DNA from: an uncultured Lachnospiraceae bacterium
GTDB taxonomy: Bacteria > Bacillota > Clostridia > Lachnospirales > Lachnospiraceae
Assembly (NCBI GenBank): GCA_947178115.1
Contig: CAMWXF010000135.1
Location: 1-5,849 of the forward strand
Direction: 5' to 3'
DNA: 5,849 bases
The notes under the pieces are model-generated. The model was given only the letters and a program-made list of their open reading frames with translations. It did not search any database and was not told the origin of the DNA. The translations under genes were made by a program, and so were the position numbers. The number at the start of each line of letters is the position of its first letter. Positions within the stretch are counted from its first letter, which is position 1. Positions 5,656 through 5,849 of this stretch are shown in pieces.

Positions 5656-5849
5656 ATGAGGACGATATTTGAATGGTTCGGTTATATTGCATTGTTTATT
5701 GTTCTGACATTTTGGATATTCTTGTATTTAGTTGTATTTTGGTGCTTTATAAAATGCTTCAAAGCTAAGAAATTTGACAAATGCTTTAACAGAAAATGTA
5801 AATTTCATGCGTATTGTTTTCGGTATGAATATCTACTTACAGAAGAAGA
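5656..5849 (+). CDS. Small cysteine-rich membrane protein, 3' end cut off by the window edge
   Basis: The frame is open for 64 codons to the right edge. A strongly hydrophobic helix covers about residues 9-33 (rich in Phe, Trp, Leu, Ile), followed by a basic segment with Cys at 30, 34, 43, 48 and 54; CFNRKCKFHAYC is the most notable stretch. I do not recognise a named family. The layout resembles small membrane proteins with a short Cys motif found near mobile elements in Clostridia, but that is only an impression. GAGG lies 11 bases before the ATG at 5656. An in-frame ATG at 5635 would add seven residues (MKEEVRR) but has no ribosome binding site. Divergence from the helix-turn-helix gene suggests the two are a regulator-target pair. 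Confidence 0.6.
   Translation, partial: MRTIFEWFGYIALFIVLTFWIFLYLVVFWCFIKCFKAKKFDKCFNRKCKFHAYCFRYEYLLTEE

Overview
The window looks like chromosomal DNA of a low-to-mid GC Firmicute of the class Clostridia, most probably Lachnospiraceae-like. The basis is AGGAGG-type ribosome binding sites, Firmicute-style ABC-2 exporter proteins, a nuclease of the Rpn / PD-(D/E)XK transposase-like family with the C-terminal sequence style common in that group, and a short YozG-like Cro/C1 regulator. This placement comes from recognising protein families; no database was searched.

Left part (1 to about 3935, minus strand, roughly 50-60% GC in sampled blocks) is one operon read right to left: an ABC transporter ATPase; a 590-residue single-pass membrane protein with a Q/N/P/Y-rich repeat tail and a large predicted extracytoplasmic domain of unknown function; a 76-residue small protein of unknown function with a strong Shine-Dalgarno site; and an ABC-2 type permease that runs off the left edge. 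ATPase and permease should form an exporter. The two unknown proteins sit between them with 5-57 bp gaps and are probably accessory parts.

Middle part (about 3932 to 5235, AT-richer) holds an Rpn-like PD-(D/E)XK nuclease gene on the minus strand with its own promoter and a strong intrinsic terminator. It is bracketed by two direct copies of a 48-bp sequence (45/48 identical). The left copy forms the promoter/start region of the ABC operon and the right copy lies just past a small regulator gene. This suggests a cassette inserted between the regulator and the ABC operon, or duplication of the operon's upstream region.

Right part (5236 to 5849, very AT-rich) holds a 67-residue Cro/C1-type regulator on the minus strand and, divergently, the 5' portion of a small cysteine-rich membrane protein that runs off the right edge. 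Their 200-bp shared upstream region has a perfect 9-bp inverted repeat. Five TGTACA palindromes are concentrated within 274 bp covering the regulator gene and this region, and they are candidate operator sites. No rRNA, tRNA, CRISPR array or conventional insertion sequence was found.
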